Of a stretch of 6,964 nucleotides of DNA, positions 1 to 6,598 are shown in pieces. Where the stretch lies: NCBI GenBank assembly GCA_937917025.1, contig CALFSF010000165.1:1-6964 (forward strand), in the 5' to 3' direction. A program made the position numbers and the translations under genes. Within the stretch, counting starts at the first letter, position 1. Each line of letters begins with the position of its first letter. This DNA is from an uncultured Paraburkholderia sp. GTDB taxonomy: Bacteria; Pseudomonadota; Gammaproteobacteria; Burkholderiales; Burkholderiaceae. The notes below the pieces were generated by a model that saw only the letters and a program-made list of their open reading frames with translations, ran no database searches and was not told where the DNA came from.

Positions 1-585
1 CGCTGAAAAATCCGCGACTTCGACGCCGCACAGATAGTCGAAATTGCCGGCGTCGTCGTTGTTGAAGCACACGCCGTACGCGATCTGTCCCACCTGCCCC
101 GGTATCTTGCCGATGGACGGCCCGAAACGCTGCCACTGCGCGGGAATGCCGTCGTTGCGTTCGTAGTGGTAACGCTCACTCAGGCCCGCGACAAGCAAGG
201 GCTTGCCGGTTTCGATGCGCGGCGGCGGGAGGTCTTCGAGAAAGGATTCGTCCATTTTGATGGGCTCCACGAGTTCGATGTTGCACACGGTGCCTTGCGC
301 ACGGACCGCTTCGGGCGTGACGCCGAACTGGTCCCGAAACGCACGGGTGAATGCTTCGTGAGAGCCATAGCCCGCTTCGACGGCCACCGCCAGGATATCG
401 GGCGCGCCATCCGCAAGCGCGCGGGCCGCGTCGGAAAGACGGCGGCTACGCACATAGCGCATCACCGTGCGACCCGTCGCCGCTTCGAACGCCCGCGACA
501 GATGAAAGCGCGAAACGCAGCCGCACGTCGCGATATCGTCGAGCGTGATATCGCTTGCGTAGTGACTTTCGATCCCCCCGCGCAC
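1..585 (-). CDS. AraC-family transcriptional regulator with GyrI-like effector domain (partial, C-terminus beyond window)
   Basis: A DNA-binding transcription factor with Rob-like layout: AraC helix-turn-helix first, small-molecule (GyrI-like) domain second. From the GTG at 585, 195 codons are visible before the window edge. Residues about 5-95 form the double HTH. The first recognition region contains VSRFHLSRAFEAATG (24-38). The second matches the AraC signature in AVAVEAGYGSHEAFTRAF (66-83) followed by QFGVTPEAVR. From about residue 120 the sequence resembles the start of a GyrI-like domain (PPRIETGKPLLVAGLSERY), with AYGVCFNNDD further on. The start is uncertain. GTG 585 is the only standard start codon between an in-frame upstream TGA and the HTH, and its ribosome site is weak (GGA only 3 nt away). 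The in-frame codons just upstream (NPVGKV) read like a continuation of the domain. The gene lies downstream of the GST after a 252-nt gap. It could be the local regulator of the aromatic-acid operon, but nothing here proves that. Family assignment is firm; the ligand is unknown. Confidence 0.88.
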   Translation of the reverse strand, partial: MRGGIESHYASDITLDDIATCGCVSRFHLSRAFEAATGRTVMRYVRSRRLSDAARALADGAPDILAVAVEAGYGSHEAFTRAFRDQFGVTPEAVRAQGTVCNIELVEPIKMDESFLEDLPPPRIETGKPLLVAGLSERYHYERNDGIPAQWQRFGPSIGKIPGQVGQIAYGVCFNNDDAGNFDYLCGVEVADFSA

Positions 586-737
586 TTTTCCGACGGGGTT
601 CCTGCCCGCTCTCCTATCAGCATGAAAGCAGCTTAGCCGCGATGAATGCGGCGCATTTGATCGAGATTGCGCATCGGTCGTGCGGCGTCACAGCCGTTAC
701 CGGCGGCGCGCGCGAAGTGACCGTCGAACGGCGTGCG

Positions 738-756
738 AAAAAAGTGCGGACTCGCA
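738..756 (-). terminator. weak candidate intrinsic terminator
   Basis: Read on the minus strand, a 4-bp stem (TGCG AGTC CGCA, 756-745) is followed after one base by six T (743-738). It lies between the GST and the regulator, where a terminator is expected. The stem is short, so the folding energy may be too low. The T-run could equally be incidental. Confidence 0.22.
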
Positions 757-816
757 GGCCGCGATCAGGCGACCTGTCTCCAGCGGCAGGCCGCAAGCCG
801 AATCGCACCACGAGCC

Positions 817-835
817 GCGCGAGAGCATCTCACGC
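817..835 (-). terminator. stem-loop directly after GST stop codon
   Basis: On the minus strand, two bases after the GST stop codon, GCGTGAGA TGC TCTCGCGC can pair as an 8-bp stem containing one T-G wobble, with a 3-nt loop. The position fits transcript termination or 3'-end stabilisation. No T-run follows, so it is not a classical intrinsic terminator. Its function is inferred from position only. Confidence 0.35.
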
Positions 836-837
836 AT

Positions 838-1509
838 TTACCCGAGCAATGCGTACGGGCCGCCGCGCTCCAGCGCGCGCTGATACGCGGGCCGCGCATG
901 AATGCGCTGCACGAAATCGACGATGCATGGGAAATCCGCGTTGCGTCCGCCACGCGCGACGATGGCTTCGAGCGGAAAGCTCATCTGGACATCGGCGCCG
1001 CTGAACTCGCTGCCGGCAAACCAGCCGGTCTCGCGCAACGCTTCGTCGACATACGTGAAATGCAATGCCAGTTGCGGATCGATGAAACTGTTCTGCAACG
1101 TCCCCGCGATTTTCCTTGCTACCGGTCTGGCGAAAAACGGCATGGGCGCGGACGCAATGCGAGATGCAATGAGCTTGAGCAACAGCGGCGGCATCGCCGA
1201 GCCCTCCGCATAGTGCAGCCAGTACGTGTAACGCAGATGTTCCGGCGTGCCCACAGGCGGCACCAGACGGCCGTTGCCATATTGGCCGGTCAGATACTCG
1301 ATGATCGCGCCGGATTCGGCGATCGTGTGGCCTTCGTCGGTAATCACGGGCGACTTGCCGAGCGGATGCACGGCACGCAGTTCCGGCGGCGCGAGCATTG
1401 TCTTCGGGTCGCGCTCGTAGCGCTTGATCCCGTACGGCACGCCGAGTTCCTCGAGCAGCCACAGCACGCGCTGCGAGCGGGAATTGTTCAGGTGATGGAC
1501 TGTCAGCAT
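838..1509 (-). CDS. glutathione S-transferase family protein
   Basis: A cytosolic glutathione S-transferase of 223 residues, the normal size for the family. The N-terminal thioredoxin-like domain (about 1-80) carries the glutathione-site features. NNSRSQRVLWLLEEL (8-22) supplies the likely Ser/Asn activation region, HPLGKSPVI (48-56) holds the conserved cis-proline (Pro54), and AESGAIIEYL (64-73) provides Glu65-Ser66, which bind the gamma-glutamyl part. The helical C-terminal domain (about 90-215) includes FSGADVQMSFPLEA (169-182), matching the conserved N-capping box and hydrophobic staple (Ser170-x-x-Asp173). ATG 1509 gives the typical GST N-terminus, although no strong Shine-Dalgarno sequence precedes it. 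It follows the hydrolase-SnoaL gene after 114 nt and may be read through from it or have its own promoter. The substrate is unknown. GSTs in aromatic catabolic clusters can act as isomerases or detoxify reactive intermediates. It lacks the SSCxWRVRIAL-type start expected of maleylacetoacetate or maleylpyruvate isomerases. Confidence 0.92.
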   Translation of the reverse strand: MLTVHHLNNSRSQRVLWLLEELGVPYGIKRYERDPKTMLAPPELRAVHPLGKSPVITDEGHTIAESGAIIEYLTGQYGNGRLVPPVGTPEHLRYTYWLHYAEGSAMPPLLLKLIASRIASAPMPFFARPVARKIAGTLQNSFIDPQLALHFTYVDEALRETGWFAGSEFSGADVQMSFPLEAIVARGGRNADFPCIVDFVQRIHARPAYQRALERGGPYALLG

Positions 1510-1623
1510 GGACGTGTCGAATGTGTGGTCGCGGAGGTCACATCATAAGGGCGTCGTGTGGAGAGGGGGCTCTGATCGCCGCCCGTCTCCATGCTGCATC
1601 GCAGCGGCCTGTCCGAACCGCGC

Positions 1624-2841
1624 TTAAGCGTTGTTGCCCATCAGGCCGTTCGAAGGCAAGGTTTCGTCGAGCAGTTTCTTCGCGCTTTCGATGCCGGCCA
1701 CCGGCAGGCCCGCTGGATTCAGCAAGCCGATCTGCACGAGCACCGATGCCTGGTCCCAGTAGATGTGCTCGTTATAGAGCTTGTCGCCGCGAAAACACAC
1801 GACGGCCAGCATCGGCACCTCGAAGTATTTGCCCGTTGGCGCGACGCCCGGCAATATCCAGTCGATCTCGCGCGAATGCGTGCAGCTAAAGATGAATTCG
1901 TCGACGATGCGATCGGCGCCGATCGTCCGCGATATCGGAATCAGCCTGGTGTCGTCCGGGTTCGAGTTGACGAAGTGGTTCGTATAGAAACGCTTCAGGT
2001 TGTCATGGCCGACGCCGCCCGTCATCGTCGGAACGTGGTTGACGTACGGATCGGCGACCATCGTCGGCATGACGGCGTCGACGTCGCGTGTGGCGAACTC
2101 GAAATAGCAGTGCTGTTCCCATAGCGCATTCAGGTCGTACACGGGCCCAAGCACCTTGCGCAGCAGCGCGAGCGTGCGCGAATACGCCATCATGGTGGCG
2201 GGCTTGTCGTAGTGCGCGCGCCCCGGTGTCGCGAACGCGTGATCGCAGCCGGCATAGACGTACTGCTCGATGTGCGGCTGTCTGCTCAATGCAGCGCTTA
2301 CGCGGGCGCGGACGTCCGGCGGGCACATCGGGTCGAGTTCGGGGAAGTGGAACACCATCGGGCAGCGGATGGCCGGCACTTCGTCGAGATACTGCTCGAG
2401 CCCGACGCCGTAATAGCTCACCGCGCAATCGACGTCGGTACGCGTGGCGGCCAGCAGCGCCAGCCGGCCGCCAAGGCAGTAGCCGATCGTGCCCACCTTG
2501 CCCGCCTGTTCGGGCAGGCCGCGCAGCGTGGCGATCGTCGCCGCGATGTCCTTGCAGGCAAGATCGATATCGAAACGCGCCAGATACTGCATCGCCTCCT
2601 TGACGTCGGCCTCGCCGTAACCGAGCACGACGCCTGGCTGCATGCGCCAGAAAAGGTCCGGCACCATCACGACGTAGCCTTCCTCGGCGTAACGGTCGGC
2701 CATCGACCTCATGTAGCTGTTGATGCCGAAAATTTCCTGCAGCAGCACGAGACCAGGACCGGACCCCTGTGCGGGACGGGCAATATAAGCGCTAAAACGG
2801 CCGCCATCGTGGGCGGTGACTTCGATGAACGAACCTGCCAT
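1624..2841 (-). CDS. dienelactone hydrolase fused to a SnoaL/NTF2-like domain
   Basis: A two-domain protein of 405 residues. Residues 1 to about 230 are a dienelactone hydrolase (carboxymethylenebutenolidase family, alpha/beta hydrolase). LVLLQEIFGI (31-40) holds Glu36. GYCLGG (120-125) is the nucleophile elbow with Cys122. Asp170 lies in HFPELDP and His201 in GCDHAF. These match the Glu36/Cys123/Asp171/His202 set of the well-studied Pseudomonas enzyme, so the domain should be catalytically competent. Residues about 240-395 resemble a SnoaL/NTF2-like (polyketide cyclase) fold: WEQHCYFEFATRDVDAVMPTM at the start, and VPMLAVVCFRGDKLYNEHIYWDQASVLVQIGLL towards the end. Ordinary dienelactone hydrolases have about 235 residues, so the second half is an addition. 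The start is supported by GGAG 8 nt upstream of ATG 2841. The gene follows the CoA ligase after 38 nt, so it is probably in the same operon. The reaction is likely hydrolysis of a lactone or enol-lactone formed in the pathway, but the substrate cannot be told from sequence. No signal peptide is seen, so it is expected in the cytoplasm. Confidence 0.9.
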   Translation of the reverse strand: MAGSFIEVTAHDGGRFSAYIARPAQGSGPGLVLLQEIFGINSYMRSMADRYAEEGYVVMVPDLFWRMQPGVVLGYGEADVKEAMQYLARFDIDLACKDIAATIATLRGLPEQAGKVGTIGYCLGGRLALLAATRTDVDCAVSYYGVGLEQYLDEVPAIRCPMVFHFPELDPMCPPDVRARVSAALSRQPHIEQYVYAGCDHAFATPGRAHYDKPATMMAYSRTLALLRKVLGPVYDLNALWEQHCYFEFATRDVDAVMPTMVADPYVNHVPTMTGGVGHDNLKRFYTNHFVNSNPDDTRLIPISRTIGADRIVDEFIFSCTHSREIDWILPGVAPTGKYFEVPMLAVVCFRGDKLYNEHIYWDQASVLVQIGLLNPAGLPVAGIESAKKLLDETLPSNGLMGNNA

Positions 2842-2879
2842 GTCGGGTACTCCAGCGGAAACGATCGTGTCGGGATGAA

Positions 2880-4517
2880 TTACATCGCGCGCAATGCGAA
2901 CCGTTTGAGCTTGCCCGTTTCCGTGCGCGGCAAGGCGTCGACGAACGTGATCACGCGCGGGTATTTGTATGGCGCAATCGTATTTTTAACGAAATCCTGC
3001 AGTTGCGCGACCAGTTTGTCGCTGGGCGCGTGGTTCGGGCGCAGCACGACGAACGCTTTCACGATCTGGCCGCGTGTTTCGTCGGACGCGCCCACGACGC
3101 CGCATTCGGCCACTGCTTCATGCTGCATCAGCGCGCTCTCGACTTCCGGACCGGAAATGTTGTAGCCCGCGGAGACGATCATGTCGTCGGCGCGCGCCTG
3201 GTAAAAAATGTAGCCGTCTTCGTCCTGATACACCGAATCGCCGGGCAGGTTCCAGCCGTCGCGCACGAAATTCAGCTGACGCGTGTCCGCCAGATAACGG
3301 CAGCCGGTCGGACCGCGCACCGCGAGCTTGCCGATCGTGCCGTGCGGCACCGGCTGCATCGCATCGTCGACAACCTGCACGACGTAACCCGGCACCGCAC
3401 GGCCGATCGCATTCGGGCGCGCGTCGCCTTCCGAAGCGGAGACGAAAATATGGATCAGCTCGGTGCCGCCAATGCCGTCGATCATTTCGATGCCGCTCGC
3501 GCCGCGCCATAGCGTGCGCGTCGAGTCGGGCAGCGCCTCGCCAGCGGACACGCATTTGCGCAGGCTCGACGTATCGAAGCGCGGCAATAGCGGCGCCATC
3601 TGGCGATAGAACGTGGGCGCGGTGAACATGATCGTCGCGTGAAAGCGCTCGACGGTTTGCAGCAATGTTTCCGGCGTGAGCCGTTCGATCAGCACCGTCG
3701 ATGCGCCGGCGCGCAGCGGAAAGCACAGCACGCCGCCCAGGCCGAACGTGAACGCGAGCGGCGGCGTGCCGCAAAACACGTCGGCCGGCGAAGGCTTGAG
3801 TGTGTGACGCGGAAACAGATCGCACATCGCGAGCACGTCGCGATGAAAATGCATGCAGCCTTTTGGCGCGCCCGTCGTGCCGCTCGTGAACGCGATCAGG
3901 CACACGTCGTCGCCGGCCGTATCGCATGCGGTGAACGTCGCGGGTTTGCCAGCGGCGAGCGTTTCGAGCGAATCCGGAGAAACGTCGTGAAAGACCCGCG
4001 TTTGCGCGAGGTCCGGACAATGGTATTCGTCGCTGCTGTCGGCGCAGCGCTTCAGTTCGTCGAAAAGACGCGTGTCACACAATGCGGCGGTGATTTTTGC
4101 CTTGTCGATGATCTGCTTGAGTTCCTTAGCGCGCAGCAGCGGCATGGTCGGCACCACGACGAGGCCGGCCTTGAGCGCGGCGAGAAACGCGACCGCCATC
4201 TGCAACGTATTCGGTCCGCGCAGCAGCAGACGATTGCCGGGCCGCAGGCCCATGTCCTCGACGAGCACGTGGGCGCTGCGATTCACGAGCGCAAGCAGTT
4301 CGCCGTAAGTGGTGGCTTGAGGGCGGCCGTCCACTTCCGACCAGATCGCGGGACGGTCCCGATACCCGGCCTCCATGCTGCGATCCAGCAGTTCGGTCGC
4401 GCAGTTAAAGCGCGCGGGATACGCTACGTCCGGGTTGTCCAGCAGAAACACCGGCCATTGATCCTGCGGCGGCAGATTGTCCCGCGCAAAGGTATCGACG
4501 TGTGCTGACGGTTCCAT
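2880..4517 (-). CDS. benzoate-CoA ligase family aryl-CoA synthetase (2-aminobenzoate-CoA ligase-like)
   Basis: An ATP-dependent acid-CoA ligase (adenylate-forming superfamily) of 545 residues, the usual length for benzoate-CoA ligases. It should adenylate an aromatic acid and transfer it to CoA, which is the entry step of the pathway. Visible motifs are: the phosphate loop TSGTTGAPKG (211-220); PLAFTFGLGGVLCFPLRAGAS (253-273), typical of the benzoate-CoA ligase branch around the aryl pocket; GIGGTEL (348-354); the GD of the ribose-binding motif (426-427, preceded by Pro instead of the more usual Thr or Ser); the hinge ARADDMIVSAGYNISGPEVE (441-460); and TETGKLKR (532-539) with the expected catalytic Lys536. 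GGGAG lies 6 nt before ATG 4517. The gene is 27 nt after the RidA-type gene and 38 nt before the hydrolase fusion, so all three are probably cotranscribed. The substrate could be benzoate, 2-aminobenzoate or salicylate. The neighbouring RidA, dehydrogenase and hydratase genes favour 2-aminobenzoate, by inference. Confidence 0.93.
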   Translation of the reverse strand: MEPSAHVDTFARDNLPPQDQWPVFLLDNPDVAYPARFNCATELLDRSMEAGYRDRPAIWSEVDGRPQATTYGELLALVNRSAHVLVEDMGLRPGNRLLLRGPNTLQMAVAFLAALKAGLVVVPTMPLLRAKELKQIIDKAKITAALCDTRLFDELKRCADSSDEYHCPDLAQTRVFHDVSPDSLETLAAGKPATFTACDTAGDDVCLIAFTSGTTGAPKGCMHFHRDVLAMCDLFPRHTLKPSPADVFCGTPPLAFTFGLGGVLCFPLRAGASTVLIERLTPETLLQTVERFHATIMFTAPTFYRQMAPLLPRFDTSSLRKCVSAGEALPDSTRTLWRGASGIEMIDGIGGTELIHIFVSASEGDARPNAIGRAVPGYVVQVVDDAMQPVPHGTIGKLAVRGPTGCRYLADTRQLNFVRDGWNLPGDSVYQDEDGYIFYQARADDMIVSAGYNISGPEVESALMQHEAVAECGVVGASDETRGQIVKAFVVLRPNHAPSDKLVAQLQDFVKNTIAPYKYPRVITFVDALPRTETGKLKRFALRAM

Positions 4518-4544
4518 CGAGGTCTCCCGGAGCGAATGAGATGT

Positions 4545-4949
4545 TTAGCGGGCGTCGTGGGGAATCACGGCGGTCGCTTCGATTTCGACCTTTGCTTCGT
4601 CTTCGATGAGCGCGACCACCTGAACCGCGCTCATCGCGATGTCGTAATCGCCGATCAGTTCGCGAAACGCGCCACCGATTTCCTTGAGCGAGGCGAGGTA
4701 CTCACGTTTGTCGGTGACGTACCACGTCAGGCGCACCAGATGCTCAGGTTTGCCGTTTGCCTCGCGCAGCACCGCAACCACGTTGCGCAGTGCCTGGATC
4801 GCCTGCGCGGCGAATGCGGTGCTCTGGAATTGCGCGGATTCATCCCAGCCGATCTGTCCGGCGATGAAGACCTGCGTGCCGCTCGCGGCGACACCATTTG
4901 CGTAGCCGCGCGGCTTGACCCAACCGGCGGGCAGCAGAGATTTTTTCAT
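4545..4949 (-). CDS. RidA-family (YjgF/YER057c/UK114) protein, variant lacking the canonical arginine
   Basis: A small protein of 134 residues with the RidA fold, a family that forms trimers with active sites at subunit interfaces. Many members hydrolyse enamines or imines to ketones and ammonia, and 2-aminomuconate deaminases belong to the same family. Family features are VFIAGQIGWD (27-36), FAAQAIQALRNVVAVLREA (46-64), HLVRLTWYVTD (70-80) and the C-terminal VEIEATAVIP (121-130). Glu122 aligns with the catalytic-site Glu120 of E. coli RidA. The arginine equivalent to E. coli Arg105, which binds the substrate carboxylate, is Met106 here (DIAMSAVQVVAL), so this is not a standard RidA-type deaminase. 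ATG 4949 overlaps the thioesterase stop by four bases (ATGA) and has AGGAG 8 nt upstream, so translation is probably coupled. An open frame continues upstream to 5345, but that part is only a shadow of the thioesterase. In this operon a role in deaminating or hydrating an enamine-type CoA intermediate is plausible; this is inference. Confidence 0.93.
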   Translation of the reverse strand: MKKSLLPAGWVKPRGYANGVAASGTQVFIAGQIGWDESAQFQSTAFAAQAIQALRNVVAVLREANGKPEHLVRLTWYVTDKREYLASLKEIGGAFRELIGDYDIAMSAVQVVALIEDEAKVEIEATAVIPHDAR

Positions 4950-5389
4950 GAACGAAGCTCCTGCGTGGATGAGCAATGCGGGGCGAACACGGCCAGGGCG
5001 GCGGCGATGTCGTCGGGAATATCGATTGACGCGCCCGATTCGAGCGACGTCGTGACCAGCACCTGATGCGCGCGAAAACGCACCTCGTCGCCGCACCGGC
5101 CGACGATGTCGATCCGGATGGAACGCCGGCCCTTCGCCGCGAGCGAAAGCGACAGCGTGACGGTTTCGCCCATCCGGCTTGGACGCGAGAACTCGCAGTC
5201 CAGCTTGACGATGGGCAGGCCCACGCGTCGCGTTTCGATCATGTGTGCGTAGTCGATGGCAAGGCGTTCGGTGAACCAGTCTTCGACGAGCGCGTTGGTC
5301 ATCACCAGATACTGCGGGAAATAGACGATGCCCGCCGGATCGCAATGCGCGAAGCGGATGCGCACGGGCAATTCGAACGTCGCGCTCAT
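4946..5389 (-). CDS. 4-hydroxybenzoyl-CoA thioesterase-like hotdog acyl-CoA thioesterase
   Basis: A cytosolic thioesterase of 147 residues with a single hotdog fold. The N-terminus RIRFAHCDPAGIVYFPQYL (10-28) matches the 4-hydroxybenzoyl-CoA thioesterase signature. Asp17 sits at the place of the catalytic aspartate of the Pseudomonas CBS3 enzyme. VGLPIVKLDCEFSRPSRMGETVTLSLSL (56-83) is the typical central strand region. It probably hydrolyses an aryl- or alicyclic-CoA ester, either to release a free-acid product or to rescue CoA from dead-end thioesters. Its start overlaps the stop of the dehydrogenase by four bases (ATGA at 5389-5386), with AGGGAA 8 nt upstream. Its own stop overlaps the next gene in the same way. 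The tight packing argues for a dedicated role in this pathway. The exact thioester cannot be read from the sequence. Confidence 0.92.
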   Translation of the reverse strand: MSATFELPVRIRFAHCDPAGIVYFPQYLVMTNALVEDWFTERLAIDYAHMIETRRVGLPIVKLDCEFSRPSRMGETVTLSLSLAAKGRRSIRIDIVGRCGDEVRFRAHQVLVTTSLESGASIDIPDDIAAALAVFAPHCSSTQELRS

Positions 5390-6597
5390 GGCTTCGGTTC
5401 CCTGCTTTCGCTTTCTAGGGCGTGTGCCTTGAGCACGTCGCGTCCGACAATCAGTTGCTGCACTTCAGTCGCGCCTTCGTAGATACGCAGCGCGCGAATC
5501 TCGCGATACAGCATTTCGACGGCCGTGCCGCTTTGCACGCCCATGCCGCCCCACAACTGGACGGCCGCATCGATCACCTGCTGCGCGCCTTCGCTTGCAT
5601 GCCACTTCGCCATCGCCGCTTCGCGCGTGACGTTTTCGCCCTGATCGCGCAGCCACGCGGCGCGATAGACAAGCAGGGCGCTGCTGTCGATGGTCAAGGC
5701 CATCTGCGCGAGCTTTGCTTGCGTGAGCTGAAAATCGCCAAGCGTCTGGCCGAACATCTTGCGCGACGCCGCGCGTTCAAGCCCTGCTTCCATCGCATGA
5801 CGCGCGAAGCCAAGTGACGCCGCCGCAACCGACGTACGAAAGATATCGAGCGTGCGCATCGCGATCTTGAAGCCCTCGCCGGGTGCGCCGAGCATCTGGC
5901 TACGCGGCACGCGTGTACCTTTAAAGCGAAGGCGAGCAAGAGGATGCGGCGCGATCACGTCGATGCGTTCCGCGATTTCCAGGCCCGGCGTATCCGCATC
6001 GACGACAAATGCGCTGATGCCGCGCGCGCCGGGCGCTTCGCCGGTTCGCGCGAAGACGACGTAGAAATCCGCGATACCGCCGTTGGAAATCCACGTCTTT
6101 TCGCCATCGAGCACGTATGCGTCGCCGTCGATGCGCGCCGAGAGCGCCATCGCGGCGACGTCCGATCCTGCCTCGGGTTCGGAGAGCGCGAATGCGGCAA
6201 TCGCCGTACCGCTGGCCACGCGAGGCAGATAGCATTGCTTTTGCTCATGCGTACCCGCCAGCGAAATCGCGCCGGAGCCGAGGCCCTGCATCGCAAGCGC
6301 GAAATCGGCGAGGCCCGAATGTTTAGCGAGCGTTTCGCGCAGCAGGCACACCGCGCGCGTATCGATCGTGTCGCCGTGGCCACCGTAAGCGACGCCGCCG
6401 ACGCCGTATTTCAGCCAGCCCGCTTCGCCCAGCGCACGCACGAGATGGCGACAGGTCGCGTCGACGTCATCGTGCTTTTCGTCGCGAAGGTGCGTGCAGG
6501 CCCACGCCTCGATGCCCGCCGCGAGGTCGCGATGACGGTCTTCAAAGAACGGCCAGGCGAGCGCGCTGTGCATGTCCGGTTTAGCGAAAGCGTTCAA
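5386..6597 (-). CDS. acyl-CoA dehydrogenase
   Basis: An FAD-dependent acyl-CoA dehydrogenase of 403 residues, within the family's usual 380-410. It would introduce an alpha,beta double bond into a CoA thioester and pass electrons to electron-transfer flavoprotein. Seen in order: the helical N-domain (to about 130); the FAD/substrate strand FALSEPEAGSDVAAM (136-150); WISNGGIADFYVVFA (169-183); SRKMFGQTLGDFQLTQAKLAQM (278-299); and the C-terminal LWGGMGVQSGTAVEMLYREIRALRIYEGATEVQQLIVGRDVL (348-389). Glu374 in RIYEGATE is at the position of the catalytic base of medium-chain acyl-CoA dehydrogenase. I chose TTG 6597 because AAGGAG lies 6 nt upstream and it begins one base after the hydratase stop. 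An ATG at 6651 would overlap the hydratase and add 18 residues with no family resemblance. ATG 6573 is possible but has no good ribosome site. In context the substrate is likely a ring-reduced alicyclic CoA ester, by inference. Confidence 0.93.
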   Translation of the reverse strand: MNAFAKPDMHSALAWPFFEDRHRDLAAGIEAWACTHLRDEKHDDVDATCRHLVRALGEAGWLKYGVGGVAYGGHGDTIDTRAVCLLRETLAKHSGLADFALAMQGLGSGAISLAGTHEQKQCYLPRVASGTAIAAFALSEPEAGSDVAAMALSARIDGDAYVLDGEKTWISNGGIADFYVVFARTGEAPGARGISAFVVDADTPGLEIAERIDVIAPHPLARLRFKGTRVPRSQMLGAPGEGFKIAMRTLDIFRTSVAAASLGFARHAMEAGLERAASRKMFGQTLGDFQLTQAKLAQMALTIDSSALLVYRAAWLRDQGENVTREAAMAKWHASEGAQQVIDAAVQLWGGMGVQSGTAVEMLYREIRALRIYEGATEVQQLIVGRDVLKAHALESESREPKP

Positions 6598-6598
6598 C

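Larger units (their letters stand above)
586..837. other. intergenic region between GST and AraC-type regulator
   Basis: A 252-nt stretch with no convincing gene. The short reading frames across it are arginine-rich and show no recognisable domain or good ribosome site. It holds a strong GC-rich stem-loop just after the GST stop, a weak stem followed by six T on the minus strand (738-743), and presumably the promoter or leader of the regulator gene. I could not recognise a clear sigma-70 -35/-10 pair or a clear operator. Confidence 0.6.

Noticed and set aside
617..811. 64-codon minus-strand frame in the GST-regulator gap
   Set aside because: No family resemblance, no clear ribosome site, and composition like random GC-rich DNA.
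1542..1547. TATGAT on the minus strand 32 nt before the GST start, resembling a sigma-70 -10 box
   Set aside because: At 17-nt spacing the -35 position reads GCCCCC, so there is no supporting -35 element; too weak to call a promoter.
733..1548. Plus-strand 271-codon frame over the GST
   Set aside because: Low-complexity Arg-rich translation, no domain, fully antisense to a clear GST.
1593..1630. Short inverted repeats after and at the hydrolase stop (GCTGC ATC GCAGC at 1593-1605 and the palindrome CGCTTAAGCG at 1621-1630)
   Set aside because: Stems of five base pairs without a T-run; likely chance in GC-rich DNA and not enough for a terminator or operator call.
2212..4508. Long plus-strand open frames (for example 2212-3165 and 3639-4508) opposite the hydrolase and ligase genes
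   Set aside because: They are rich in Arg, Ala and His, have no recognisable domain, and mirror GC-rich codon positions of well-supported minus-strand genes; they are antisense shadows.
4950..5345. N-terminal extension of the RidA-type protein to an upstream ATG at 5345
   Set aside because: The extra 132 residues are a frame-shifted reading of the thioesterase gene; the internal ATG 4949 has AGGAG at 8 nt and gives the normal family length.
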